Source: JAWLBM01 sp041687675 (GTDB taxonomy: Bacteria > Pseudomonadota > Alphaproteobacteria > Rhizobiales > Pleomorphomonadaceae). From it: a DNA stretch of 64,000 nt. Numbering within the stretch: position 1 is the stretch's first letter; each line of letters starts with the position of its first letter. The stretch covers positions 66,612 to 130,611 of the forward strand of contig JAWLBM010000008.1 of assembly GCA_041687675.1 (NCBI GenBank), read 5' to 3'. Made by a program: the position numbers and the translations under genes. Positions 42,190-50,094 of the stretch are shown piece after piece. The notes under the pieces are model-generated. The model was not told where the DNA came from. It saw only the letters and a list, made by a program, of their open reading frames with translations, and ran no database searches.

Positions 42190-44046
42190 TCAGCGCTCGA
42201 TCTGGCCGACGTCGCGGACGGCGCCCCTGGCGGCGCTGGTGGTCATCGCGGCATAGGCGCGGAGCGCGGGGGTCACCTTGCGCGGGCGCGGCTCGGCGGG
42301 CTTCCAGCCGTCGCGGCCCATCGCCTCGCGGGCGGCGCGGCGCTCGGCCAGCACGGCGGCCGGCACGTCGACCCGGATCACCCGCTCGGGGATGTCGATG
42401 ACGATGGTGTCGCCCTCCTCGACGAGGCCGATGGCGCCGCCCTCGGCCGCCTCGGGGGAGACGTGGCCGATGGAAAGGCCCGAGGTGCCGCCGGAGAAGC
42501 GGCCGTCGGTGACCAGCGCGCAGGCCTTCCCCAGCCCCTTCGACTTCAGGTAGCTGGTCGGGTAGAGCATCTCCTGCATGCCGGGGCCGCCCTTCGGGCC
42601 CTCGTAGCGGATCAGCACCACGTCGCCGGCCTTCACCCTGCCGCCGAGGATGCCCTTCACCGCCGCGTCCTGGCTCTCGAAGATGCGCGCCGGGCCGGTG
42701 AACTTCAGGATCGTTTCGTCGACGCCGGCCGTCTTCACGATGCAGCCGTCCTCGGCGAGGTTGCCGTAGAGCACCGCGAGGCCGCCGTCCCTGGAGAAGG
42801 CGTGCTCGACCGAGCGGATCGCCCCCGCTTCGCGGTCGAGGTCGAGGTCGTCCCAGCGGCGCTCCTGGCTGAAGGCGGTCTGGCTCGGCACGCCGCCCGG
42901 CGCCGCCCGGTAGAAGGTGCGCACGGTCTCGGAGTTGGTGCGCGAGATGTCCCAGCGGTCCAGCGCGTCCCTCATCGTGGCCGAGTGGACGGTGGGAAGG
43001 TCGCCGTGGATCAGCCCGGCGCGCTCCAGCTCGCCGAGGATCGCCATGATGCCGCCGGCGCGGTGGACGTCCTCCATGTGGACGTTGGCGACCGAGGGCG
43101 CGACCTTGCACAGCACCGGCACCCGGCGCGACAGCCGGTCGATGTCCTTCATCTGGAAGTCGACGCCGGCCTCGTGGGCGGCGGCGAGGAGGTGCAGCAC
43201 CGTGTTGGTCGACCCGCCCATGGCGATGTCGAGGGTCATCGCGTTCTCGAACGCCGCGAAGCTGGCGATCGAGCGGGGCAGCACGCTGGCGTCGTCCTGC
43301 TCGTACCAGCGGCGGGCGAGGTCGACGACGAGGTGGCCGGCCTCGACGAACAGCCGGCGGCGGTCGGCGTGGGTGGCGAGCGTCGAGCCGTTGCCGGGCA
43401 GCGACAGGCCGAGCGCCTCGGTGAGGCAGTTCATCGAGTTGGCGGTGAACATGCCCGAGCAGGAGCCGCAGGTCGGGCAGGCCGAGCGCTCGATGGCCTT
43501 CAGGTCCTCCTCGGGGATCGCCTCGTCGGCGGCGGCGACCATGGCGTCGACGAGGTCGAGCTTGCGCGCCGCGCCGGTGGACAGAACCACCTTGCCGGCC
43601 TCCATCGGGCCGCCGGAGACGAACACCACCGGGATGTTCAGGCGCATCGCCGCCATCAGCATGCCGGGGGTGATCTTGTCGCAGTTGGAGATGCAGACCA
43701 TGGCGTCGGCGCAGTGCGCGTTGACCATGTACTCGACGCTGTCGGCGATCAGGTCGCGCGAGGGCAGCGAGTAGAGCATGCCGTCGTGGCCCATCGCGAT
43801 GCCGTCGTCGACCGCGATGGTGTTGAACTCCTTGGCGACGCCGCCGGCCTTTTCGATCTCGCGGGCGACCAGCTGGCCGAGGTCCTTCAGATGGACGTGG
43901 CCCGGCACGAACTGGGTGAAGGAGTTCACCACCGCGATGATCGGCTTGCCGAAGTCCTCGTCCTTCATGCCCGTCGCGCGCCAGAGGCCGCGGGCGCCGG
44001 CCATGTTGCGTCCGTGGGTGGTCGTGCGCGAGCGGTAGGCGGGCAT
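42190..44046 (-). CDS. ilvD: Dihydroxy-acid dehydratase
   Basis: A 618-residue Fe-S enzyme that dehydrates 2,3-dihydroxy-isovalerate and its homologue in branched-chain amino-acid synthesis. It has the full-length IlvD pattern: start PAYRSRTTTHGRNMAGARGLWRATGM, NCDKITPGM, ACPTCGSCSGMFTANSMN, VLYGNLAEDG, and GRFSGGTSGLSIGHVSPEAAEGG. Cluster cysteines are in place. The ATG at 44044-44046 gives the family's normal length. It has its own terminator and is divergent from the saccharopine-dehydrogenase-like gene. Confidence 0.97.
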   Translation of the reverse strand: MPAYRSRTTTHGRNMAGARGLWRATGMKDEDFGKPIIAVVNSFTQFVPGHVHLKDLGQLVAREIEKAGGVAKEFNTIAVDDGIAMGHDGMLYSLPSRDLIADSVEYMVNAHCADAMVCISNCDKITPGMLMAAMRLNIPVVFVSGGPMEAGKVVLSTGAARKLDLVDAMVAAADEAIPEEDLKAIERSACPTCGSCSGMFTANSMNCLTEALGLSLPGNGSTLATHADRRRLFVEAGHLVVDLARRWYEQDDASVLPRSIASFAAFENAMTLDIAMGGSTNTVLHLLAAAHEAGVDFQMKDIDRLSRRVPVLCKVAPSVANVHMEDVHRAGGIMAILGELERAGLIHGDLPTVHSATMRDALDRWDISRTNSETVRTFYRAAPGGVPSQTAFSQERRWDDLDLDREAGAIRSVEHAFSRDGGLAVLYGNLAEDGCIVKTAGVDETILKFTGPARIFESQDAAVKGILGGRVKAGDVVLIRYEGPKGGPGMQEMLYPTSYLKSKGLGKACALVTDGRFSGGTSGLSIGHVSPEAAEGGAIGLVEEGDTIVIDIPERVIRVDVPAAVLAERRAAREAMGRDGWKPAEPRPRKVTPALRAYAAMTTSAARGAVRDVGQIER

Positions 44047-44418
44047 CCGGATCAACTCCCTCGAAGACAGGAAGCCCGTCATATCGGCAGGGCGCGGGCC
44101 ACCGCAAGTCCCGCGGCCGCGCAATTCGCCCCGCACGAGGCCGCGGCCGCCGGGTCAATCCGGCCCAGCGGGGGCGGGCGGGACCCGGGCGCGGGGAACC
44201 GCGGCGGGGAACAAGGGGGCCGGCCGGCGGGCTTCCTCCCGGGCGGGGGCGCAGGACCGGCCGCGCGATACCGCGGATCCGATGACGTGAATCGACACTA
44301 CGACGAAGCATATCGGCTGAATCGCAGCTAACCGGCATGAAATTCGTCGCATCGAATCTGCCGTCTTGACGAGATCGGCGGCATCCTTGGGGCAGGAGAC
44401 ATTCGAGGAGGGTTTCAC
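44047..44418. other. Gene-free divergent promoter region
   Basis: This 372-nt stretch separates ilvD and the saccharopine-dehydrogenase-like gene. It contains a weak inverted repeat (ATTCG-TCGCAT-CGAAT at 44342-44357) 61 nt before the plus-strand start and a TTGACG at 44365. I see no leader-peptide or attenuator of the classic ilv kind. Confidence 0.45.
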
Positions 44419-45522
44419 ATGCGGGACATCGTGGTCGTCGGGGCGGGCAAGATCGGCTCCACCATCGCGGACATGCTGGCCGCCAGCGGCGACTACCGGG
44501 TCACCGTGGCCGACCGTTCGCGCGAGCAGCTGGACCGGATGGAGACGGGCCCGGGCGTCGAGCGGGCGGTCGTCGACATCGAGGACAACCGCGGCCTCGT
44601 CCGGCTGATCTCCGGCGCCTGGGCGGTGCTGTCGGCGGCCCCGTTCAACCTCACCATCCGCGTCGCCGAGGCGGCCAAGGCGGCCGGCGCCAACTATCTC
44701 GACCTCACCGAGGACGTCGCCACCACCCGCCGGGTGAAGGAACTCGCCCGCGGCGCCGACACCGCCTTCGTCCCCCAGTGCGGCCTCGCGCCGGGCTTCA
44801 TCTCCATCGTCGCCGCCGACCTCGCCCGCCGCTTCGACACGGTGGACAGCCTGCGCATGCGGGTCGGCGCGCTGCCGCAGTTCCCGTCCAACGCGCTCAA
44901 CTACAATCTCACCTGGTCGACGGACGGCGTCATCAACGAGTACTGCGAGCCCTGCGAGGCGATCGTCAACGGCGAGCTCCGCGAGGTGTCGCCGCTGGAG
45001 GAGCGCGAGGAGTTCTCCCTCGACGGCGTCGCCTACGAGGCGTTCAACACCTCCGGCGGCCTCGGCACCCTCTGCGAGACGCTGAAGGGCGAGGTGCGCA
45101 CGCTCAACTACAAGACCATCCGCTATCCCGGCCACGCGGCGATCATGAAGGCGCTGCTCAACGACCTGCGCCTGCGCGACCGCCGCGACGTGCTGAAGGA
45201 CATTCTCGAGCAGGCCGTGCCGACCACGCTTCAGGACGTGGTGATCGTGTTCGTCACCGTCAGCGGCACCCGGGCGGGACGGCTGGTCCAGGAGACCTAC
45301 GCCAACAAGGTCTATTCGCGGCCGATCGGCGGGGTGATGCACTCGGCGATCCAGGTCACCACCGCCGCCGGCATCTGCGGCGTGCTCGACCTTCTCGCCG
45401 AGGGCCGGATCCCGCGGACCGGCCTGGTGCGCCAGGAGGACGTGCCGCTCGCCGCCTTCCTCGCCAACCGCTTCGGCAAGGTCTACGCGGTCGCCGAGCC
45501 GGCCGCCGTCGTCGCCGCCTGA
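44419..45522 (+). CDS. Saccharopine dehydrogenase-like NADP-binding oxidoreductase
   Basis: A 367-residue protein with a Rossmann start (IVVVGAGKIGSTIADMLAASGDY) and the saccharopine-dehydrogenase C-terminal domain (CGLAPGFISIVAADL, YKTIRYPGHAAIMKALLNDL). The second block, with its RYPGH motif, matches lysine 6-dehydrogenase and saccharopine reductase relatives. It likely acts on a lysine-derived or other amino-acid substrate in the cytosol. GAGGAGG lies before the start. It stands alone after ilvD. Confidence 0.85.
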   Translation: MRDIVVVGAGKIGSTIADMLAASGDYRVTVADRSREQLDRMETGPGVERAVVDIEDNRGLVRLISGAWAVLSAAPFNLTIRVAEAAKAAGANYLDLTEDVATTRRVKELARGADTAFVPQCGLAPGFISIVAADLARRFDTVDSLRMRVGALPQFPSNALNYNLTWSTDGVINEYCEPCEAIVNGELREVSPLEEREEFSLDGVAYEAFNTSGGLGTLCETLKGEVRTLNYKTIRYPGHAAIMKALLNDLRLRDRRDVLKDILEQAVPTTLQDVVIVFVTVSGTRAGRLVQETYANKVYSRPIGGVMHSAIQVTTAAGICGVLDLLAEGRIPRTGLVRQEDVPLAAFLANRFGKVYAVAEPAAVVAA

Positions 45523-45613
45523 GCCTTGCGGATCCGGCTTGACGCGCCCGGCCGGGCGCGTCAGACCTGCCGCGGCCCCGTGCTGACGCGGGGCGCCGGA
45601 CGGGAGCGGGACC

Positions 45614-46102
45614 ATGGCGATCGACGAGGCCTTCCTTCAGGACCTGCTCGAGCAGGAGCGGCGGCTCACCTTTCCCCGGTTCGACAACGACACCGCCATC
45701 GACCTCGGGCTGATGCTGGTCGAGGTCGCCCGCGAGCGCGGCCTGCCGCTCACCATCGGCGTGACCCGCGCCGAGCAGCGGATCTTCCACGTGGCTCTTG
45801 CGGGGACCGTGGCGGACAACGACCACTGGGTCGCGCGCAAGTCGGCCGTCGTGATGCGCTTCGGCCACTCCTCCTTCTACGTCGGCCAGTCGACCGCCGC
45901 GCGCGGCGTCGGCTTCGAGGAGCGCTACCTGGTCGACCCGCGGGCCTTCGCGCCGCACGGCGGCAGCTTCCCGATCACCGTGGACGGCACCGGCCTGGTC
46001 GGCACCGTCACCGTCTCCGGCCTGCCGCAGGCCGAGGACCACGCGCTCGTGGTGGAGGTGCTCGGCCGCTTCCTGCGCGAGCGCTTCGGCAAGGACGTCT
46101 GA
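45614..46102 (+). CDS. UPF0303 / heme-degrading-domain (DUF336-like) protein
   Basis: A 162-residue protein fitting the UPF0303 family closely: LLEQERRLTFPRFDNDTAIDLG, VALAGTVADNDHWVARKSAVVMRFGHSS, APHGGSFPITVDGTGLVGTVTVSGLPQAEDHALVVE. The fold is that of HbpS/GlcG, some members of which bind haem or aquo-cobalamin. Function is unknown. GGGAGCGGG stands before the ATG. The intergenic sequence after its stop carries the second 18-bp element. Confidence 0.85.
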   Translation: MAIDEAFLQDLLEQERRLTFPRFDNDTAIDLGLMLVEVARERGLPLTIGVTRAEQRIFHVALAGTVADNDHWVARKSAVVMRFGHSSFYVGQSTAARGVGFEERYLVDPRAFAPHGGSFPITVDGTGLVGTVTVSGLPQAEDHALVVEVLGRFLRERFGKDV

Positions 46103-46125
46103 CCGGCGCCGCCAAGCTGAACGAC

Positions 46126-46143
46126 CCGTTCATCCGCCGTTCA
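46126..46143. promoter_or_regulatory. 18-bp tandem-repeat element, copy 2
   Basis: CCGTTCATCCGCCGTTCA is the exact reverse complement of 41830-41847. A further pair of TTCA half-sites 11 bp apart is at 46177-46191. All lie between the UPF0303 stop and the OmpA-like start. Confidence 0.5.
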
Positions 46144-46287
46144 TCTCTACTTCGGTGAACGGAGAAAAACTTCCCATTCATCGCGGGTTCAGTCGAGCCG
46201 GATACTGTAGCGGCCAGGAAAGACCACCAGGCCGCGTTTCCCTCTGCCCGAACTACTCAGGCGATTCGCCTGGACGACTTGGCATCC

Positions 46288-46312
46288 GGAACGTGATGCG
46301 CGGTCGGGGGTT
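46288..46312 (+). promoter_or_regulatory. EcfG-like promoter before the OmpA-like gene
   Basis: GGAAC at 46288-46292 and GGTT at 46309-46312 are 16 nt apart, fitting GGAAC-N18-19-TT. The start codon is 33 nt further on, with GAGGAG between. The spacing is right but chance matches in such DNA are common. Confidence 0.4.
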
Positions 46313-46344
46313 AAGGCGGCAGACGGTTTCCGAGGAGACGACAG

Positions 46345-48345
46345 ATGACACGACTGAAGACCGCCCTGCTCGCGAGCGCCATCCTGCCCGGCATGATGGC
46401 GCCCGGCCTCGCCGCGGGCCTCCCCCGCGCCGCGCTCGACCGCCCCTCCGACCTCATCCGGGTGCAGGACGCCCCGGTCGAATGCGGCCCCGGCACCGGA
46501 GTGGAGTGCCCGTCCGGCGTCGAGGAGGAACTGAAGAAGCGCAGGAACAACCGCGACGGCCAGGCCGAGGGCCAGGGCCGAGAGCGCGGACAGGAGCGCC
46601 GCCGTGACCGGCAGGAACAGCCCGCGGAGAGCGAGCTGCTCGAGCAGTTGCAGCAGGAGCAGGGCGAGGGCCAGGGCCAGGCCGGCGAGCAGCAGCGCCG
46701 CCGCGAGGAGCGCCGCGAGCGCCGCGCTGAGGAGCGCCGGCAGCAGGAGGAGCAGCAGCAGCAGCAGGCCGAGGAGCAGCAGCGCCAGGCCGAGGAGCAG
46801 CAGCGCCAGGCCGAGGAGCAGCAGCAGCAGGCCGAGGAGGAGCAGCAGCGCCTCGCCGACGAGCTTCTCCGCGAGCAGCAGCAGCAAGCCGAGGAGCAGC
46901 AGCGCCAGGCCGAGGAGCTTCTCCGCCAGCAGGAGGAGGAGCAGCGCCGCGCCGAGGAGCAGCAGCAGCAACAGGCCGAGGAGGAGCAGCGCCAGGCCGA
47001 GGAGCTTCTTCGCCAGCAGGAGGAGGAGCAGCGCCGCGCCGAGGAGCAGCGCCAGGCGGAGGAAGAGCAGCGCCGCGCCGAGGAGCAGCAGGCCGAGGAG
47101 GAGCAGCGCTCCGCCGAGGAAGAGCTGACCGAGGAGCAGCAGCGCCGCCGCCAGGAGCGCCGCGAGCGCCGCGCCGAGGAGCAGCGACAGCAGCAGGAGG
47201 AGGAGCAGCGCCAGGCGGACGAACTGCTTCGCCAGCAGCAGCAGGAGGAGCAGCTCCAGCGCACCCGGCAGCCCGGGCTCGGGGAGCAGCTCGAGCAGGA
47301 ACTGCAGCCGCAGCCGCGCGCCGAGCGCCGGCAGGAGCGTCCCGACGAGGCCCGCCGCGAGCGGGTGGAGCGGCTGCGCGACCAGCGCCGCGAGCGCCGC
47401 GAGCGGATCGAGTCGATCCGCGACGAGGCTCGGGAGGAAGGTCGCCGGGAGACGCTGCAGGACCTCCGCGAGCAGCGCCGCGAGCGTCGCGTCGACGGCC
47501 GCCTCGTCATCGAGGAGGGCGACGGCCGCGTGATCATCACCCGCCGCAACGGCGACGTGATCATCCGCAACGACGAGAGCGAGCGCATCCGCGAGAACGC
47601 CCGGGAGGTCGACGTCACCCGGCTGGCCGGCGGCTTCCAGGAGGTCGTCGTCACCCGCCCGAACGGCGTGCGCGTGATCACCCTCCGCGATCCCGAGGGC
47701 CGCGTGATCCGTCGCACCAGGGTGATGCCGAACGGGCAGCGCTACGTGCTGTTCGCCAACGAGCCCGGCTCCTGGGACCGTCCGGAAGACTTCATCGTCA
47801 CCCTGCCGCCGCCGGTGATCACCATCCCGCGCGACCGCTACATCGTCGAGGCCGAGCAGGCCGCGCCGGGGGTCATCTACGAGACCTTCGCCGCACCACT
47901 GGTGCAGCCGGTCGAGCGCCGCTACACCCTCGACCAGGTGGTGAACTCGCAGGACCTTCTCGATCGCATGCGGCGGGTCGACATCGACTCGATCACCTTC
48001 GAGACCGGCTCCTGGCGGGTCGACGAGAGCCAGATCGAGGCGCTCGACGCGATCGCCGAATCCGTGCTTCAGATGATTGATGAGAACCCGGACGAGGTGT
48101 TCCTCATCGAGGGCCACACCGACGCCGTCGGCTCCGACCTCGACAACCTGACGCTGTCGGACCGTCGCGCCGAGGAGATCGCCTACCTGCTCACCGAGTA
48201 CTACGACGTGCCGGCGGAGAACCTGACCACCAAGGGCTACGGCGAGCGCTACCTGAAGGTGCCGACGGAGGGTCCCTCGCGGGAGAACCGCCGCGTCACC
48301 ATGCGCCGGATCACGCCGCTGCTGGAGACCGCGGACGTCCGCTGA
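46345..48345 (+). CDS. OmpA-family outer-membrane protein with long Gln/Glu/Arg coiled-coil rod
   Basis: A 666-residue envelope protein. A signal peptide ends near residue 24 (GLAAG). A short mature region with CGPGTGVEC follows, then residues 90-370 are low-complexity, dominated by Gln, Glu, Arg and Ala, with a 29-residue unit starting QAEELLRQQEEEQRRAEEQ present twice 87 bp apart. This should form a long coiled coil or charged rod. Residues 380-470 are beta-rich (VIITRRNGDVIIRND). The OmpA domain at about 545-662 (FETGSWRVDESQ, EGHTDAVGSD, LSDRRAEEIA) binds peptidoglycan. Related proteins occur in rhizobia; the rod length varies. Confidence 0.85.
   Translation: MTRLKTALLASAILPGMMAPGLAAGLPRAALDRPSDLIRVQDAPVECGPGTGVECPSGVEEELKKRRNNRDGQAEGQGRERGQERRRDRQEQPAESELLEQLQQEQGEGQGQAGEQQRRREERRERRAEERRQQEEQQQQQAEEQQRQAEEQQRQAEEQQQQAEEEQQRLADELLREQQQQAEEQQRQAEELLRQQEEEQRRAEEQQQQQAEEEQRQAEELLRQQEEEQRRAEEQRQAEEEQRRAEEQQAEEEQRSAEEELTEEQQRRRQERRERRAEEQRQQQEEEQRQADELLRQQQQEEQLQRTRQPGLGEQLEQELQPQPRAERRQERPDEARRERVERLRDQRRERRERIESIRDEAREEGRRETLQDLREQRRERRVDGRLVIEEGDGRVIITRRNGDVIIRNDESERIRENAREVDVTRLAGGFQEVVVTRPNGVRVITLRDPEGRVIRRTRVMPNGQRYVLFANEPGSWDRPEDFIVTLPPPVITIPRDRYIVEAEQAAPGVIYETFAAPLVQPVERRYTLDQVVNSQDLLDRMRRVDIDSITFETGSWRVDESQIEALDAIAESVLQMIDENPDEVFLIEGHTDAVGSDLDNLTLSDRRAEEIAYLLTEYYDVPAENLTTKGYGERYLKVPTEGPSRENRRVTMRRITPLLETADVR
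46735..47260 (+). repeat. Imperfect GAGGAGCAG/CAGCGC codon-scale repeats within the OmpA-like gene
   Basis: About 0.5 kb of imperfect tandem units built from GAG, CAG, CGC and GCC codons encode the rod. The clearest long unit begins at 46906 and again at 46993 (87-bp period). Such DNA is prone to slippage in steps of 3n, which would change rod length without breaking the frame. Confidence 0.8.
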
Positions 48346-48681
48346 CGCCGATCGGCCGGGACGGGCGCCCGGCGTGGACCAAAGGAGGCGGGGGATCGCA
48401 AGATTCCCCGCCTTCGGCCGTTCAGGGCCGGCGACACCATCCCGTAAGCCGATGGAGGACCGACGGGCCAGATCCTGCCGCCGCCCCAAGGGCTCCGCTC
48501 GCGGCGAAGCCGGCCCGGATGCCCGGACGGTGGCCTCGAAGGGCCGCTTCGTGACGCGCGGCGATACATATCATATTACCTACCTATGCGGTAACTTCGC
48601 CGTTTCAGGGCCGATTCCAGCAAAATTCGGGTCGGAATCGGTCCTTCCGGACAGATATGCACATTGCATGCGTTGCAACGC
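48346..48681. other. Gene-free stretch between OmpA-like and GNAT genes
   Basis: This 336-nt stretch lies between convergent stops. It begins with the hairpin described separately and then has an AT-rich part (about 48565-48670). Frames through it do not look like proteins. Confidence 0.45.
48386..48413 (+). terminator. GCAA-tetraloop hairpin after the OmpA-like gene
   Basis: AGGCGGGGGATC pairs with GATTCCCCGCCT (one G-U pair) around a GCAA loop, a very stable 12-bp stem. It lies 41 nt after the stop. There is no clear T-run after it, so termination may depend on other factors. Confidence 0.6.
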
Positions 48682-49368
48682 TCAGGCTCGTTCCAGCACG
48701 GCGACGTGGAGGGTGCTCCGCACCTCGAAGCCGAGGGTCCGGTACAGCCGCAATGCCCCCTCGTTGGTCGAGTAGGCGTGCAGGTACGGCGTCTCCCCGC
48801 GGGCGAGGACACCCTCGACGACCGCACGGCAGAGGGCGCCTGCAAGACCGCGGCCGCGGAAGTCGGGATGGGTGCAGACGCCGCTCACCTCCGTGAAGCC
48901 CGGCTGCTTCAGCCGCTCGCCGGCCATGGCGACCAGCCGTCCATCGAGCCTGACGCCATAGAAGTCGCCGAGGGCCGGGGTGCGGGCGAGATAGGGCCCG
49001 GGGTTGGTCAGGTCCGCAAGCGCCAGCATGTCCGGCCGGTCCGCCTCTCCGAGCCGGGCGATCTCCACCCCGGCGGCTTGCGGCGCCGACCCCGTGCCTC
49101 GATAGACCATCTGCGCGGCGGTGGTCGCGTGGACGATCCTGATCCCGGGCGAAGCCGCGATCGGATTGACCTGGGGCACCACGACCCGGCGGTCCGCCGG
49201 CAGGATCGCGGCCAGGGCGGAGAGGCTCGCCGGGGTGTCGTCTGCGGTTCCGGCCAGCGGGCTCACGTCGTCCTCGAACCGCAGGGCGCCGTCCGAGCCG
49301 ACGGCGAAGGCCGCGTGCCGGCTCGACAGCGAACTGAAGGCCGGCCTGTCGAGACTGTGCTCAGCCAT
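48682..49368 (-). CDS. GNAT family N-acetyltransferase (FR47-like)
   Basis: A 228-residue protein whose C-terminal half is an acetyltransferase domain: VSGVCTHPDFRGRGLAGALCRAVV (acetyl-CoA loop R/Q-x2-G-x-G) and AYSTNEGALRLYRTLGFEV. The N-terminal half is an extra lobe of unknown role, as in FR47-type proteins. Its ATG overlaps the MarR stop by 8 nt, so it is the second gene of a MarR-led transcript and may help in a detoxification response. Confidence 0.85.
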   Translation of the reverse strand: MAEHSLDRPAFSSLSSRHAAFAVGSDGALRFEDDVSPLAGTADDTPASLSALAAILPADRRVVVPQVNPIAASPGIRIVHATTAAQMVYRGTGSAPQAAGVEIARLGEADRPDMLALADLTNPGPYLARTPALGDFYGVRLDGRLVAMAGERLKQPGFTEVSGVCTHPDFRGRGLAGALCRAVVEGVLARGETPYLHAYSTNEGALRLYRTLGFEVRSTLHVAVLERA

Positions 49369-49861
49369 GGTCGTCGTCCCCGTCCGCCCCGCGGCATCGA
49401 CTGGCCAGCGTGGCCTCCGCAAGGGCATCCTCCAGATGGTCCAGGTGGTCGAGGAGGCTGCCGGTCCGGCCGGCCAAGATCCCGCGAAGCGCCGCGTCCA
49501 CCCTCGGCCAGACCCGCTCCCGTCCGTCGCGCACCACCGACCGGCCGAGTTCGGTGAGGTCCACGTGGCGGGTCCGCCGGTCCTTCGCGCCGCTCCGCAC
49601 GACGACCACCCCGAGATCCGCCAGTTGCCCCACCGTCCGCGTCACTCCGGGCTGGGCGAGCCCGAGCGCGGCCGAGAGTTCCCCGATCGGCAGCGGGCCG
49701 TTCTCCTCGATCGCGGCGAGAAGCGGGTAATGGCTGGCCTGGACCGGGACGGGCCGCTCGTCCATCAGCCGCTGCACCTCCGACTGCAGCCGCTCGCCGA
49801 GCCGGCGGAACCTGGTGCCGAGCGTCAGGTAGCCATTCCGGCGGACGATGTCATCGACCAT
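49361..49861 (-). CDS. MarR family transcriptional regulator
   Basis: A 166-residue winged-helix repressor-type protein: dimerisation helices at both ends, and the DNA-binding core PLLAAIEENGPLPIGELSAALGLAQPGVTRTVGQLADLGVVVVR with the wing SGAKDRRTRHVDLTE. The ATG at 49859-49861 has GAGGAG 7 nt upstream. A palindrome 19 nt before this start suits autorepression. It is divergent from ring-cleaving dioxygenase and esterase genes similar to MhqO and MhqD, so it is probably a quinone- or electrophile-responsive regulator comparable to MhqR. Confidence 0.88.
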   Translation of the reverse strand: MVDDIVRRNGYLTLGTRFRRLGERLQSEVQRLMDERPVPVQASHYPLLAAIEENGPLPIGELSAALGLAQPGVTRTVGQLADLGVVVVRSGAKDRRTRHVDLTELGRSVVRDGRERVWPRVDAALRGILAGRTGSLLDHLDHLEDALAEATLASRCRGADGDDDHG

Positions 49862-49879
49862 GCCCCGGCTCCTCAAACT

Positions 49880-49895
49880 ACATAACACGTTATGT
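49880..49895. promoter_or_regulatory. MarR operator candidate ACATAA-CACG-TTATGT
   Basis: ACATAACACGTTATGT has perfect 6-bp arms around CACG and lies just upstream of the MarR start, in a small AT-rich island. MarR proteins usually bind such 16-20 bp palindromes near their own promoter. Confidence 0.6.
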
Positions 49896-49965
49896 TATCT
49901 CCTGCGGCGCGCGCTGGCAAGCGGGGATCGCCCCGGCCGGGGCGGGGACTTGCCCGCCCCGCGTC

Positions 49966-49982
49966 GTTCACCGGGAATGAAC
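49966..49982. promoter_or_regulatory. Inverted repeat GTTCA-N7-TGAAC
   Basis: GTTCACCGGGAATGAAC lies in the MarR-MhqO intergenic region, 113 nt before the dioxygenase start. Its half-site resembles that of the 18-bp element elsewhere in the window but in inverted rather than tandem order. Confidence 0.3.
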
Positions 49983-50094
49983 AGTCCGTCCTCTGATCCC
50001 GGAGTTTGTCTTTGCCACGTCGCGCCCGATATTCTCGCCTGAAGGTCGCCGCCCCGGCGCGCGACCCCTGTCCGGATCCCGGAGGATCGACCCC

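Noticed and set aside
46735..47260. Tandem repeats considered as a CRISPR array or non-coding satellite
   Set aside because: The repeats stay in frame inside a complete signal-peptide to OmpA-domain protein, have no spacers of unique sequence, and lack constant unit length.
46189..48489. Long minus-strand frame rich in leucine, or Ser/Cys in another frame, opposite the OmpA-like gene
   Set aside because: It is the complement of GAG/CAG/CGC repeats. The Leu or Ser runs are a by-product of repeat codons, not membrane helices.
48374..48775. 133-codon plus-strand frame after the OmpA-like gene
   Set aside because: It runs through a hairpin and overlaps the 3' end of the GNAT gene on the other strand, has no ribosome site, and its composition is unlike a protein.
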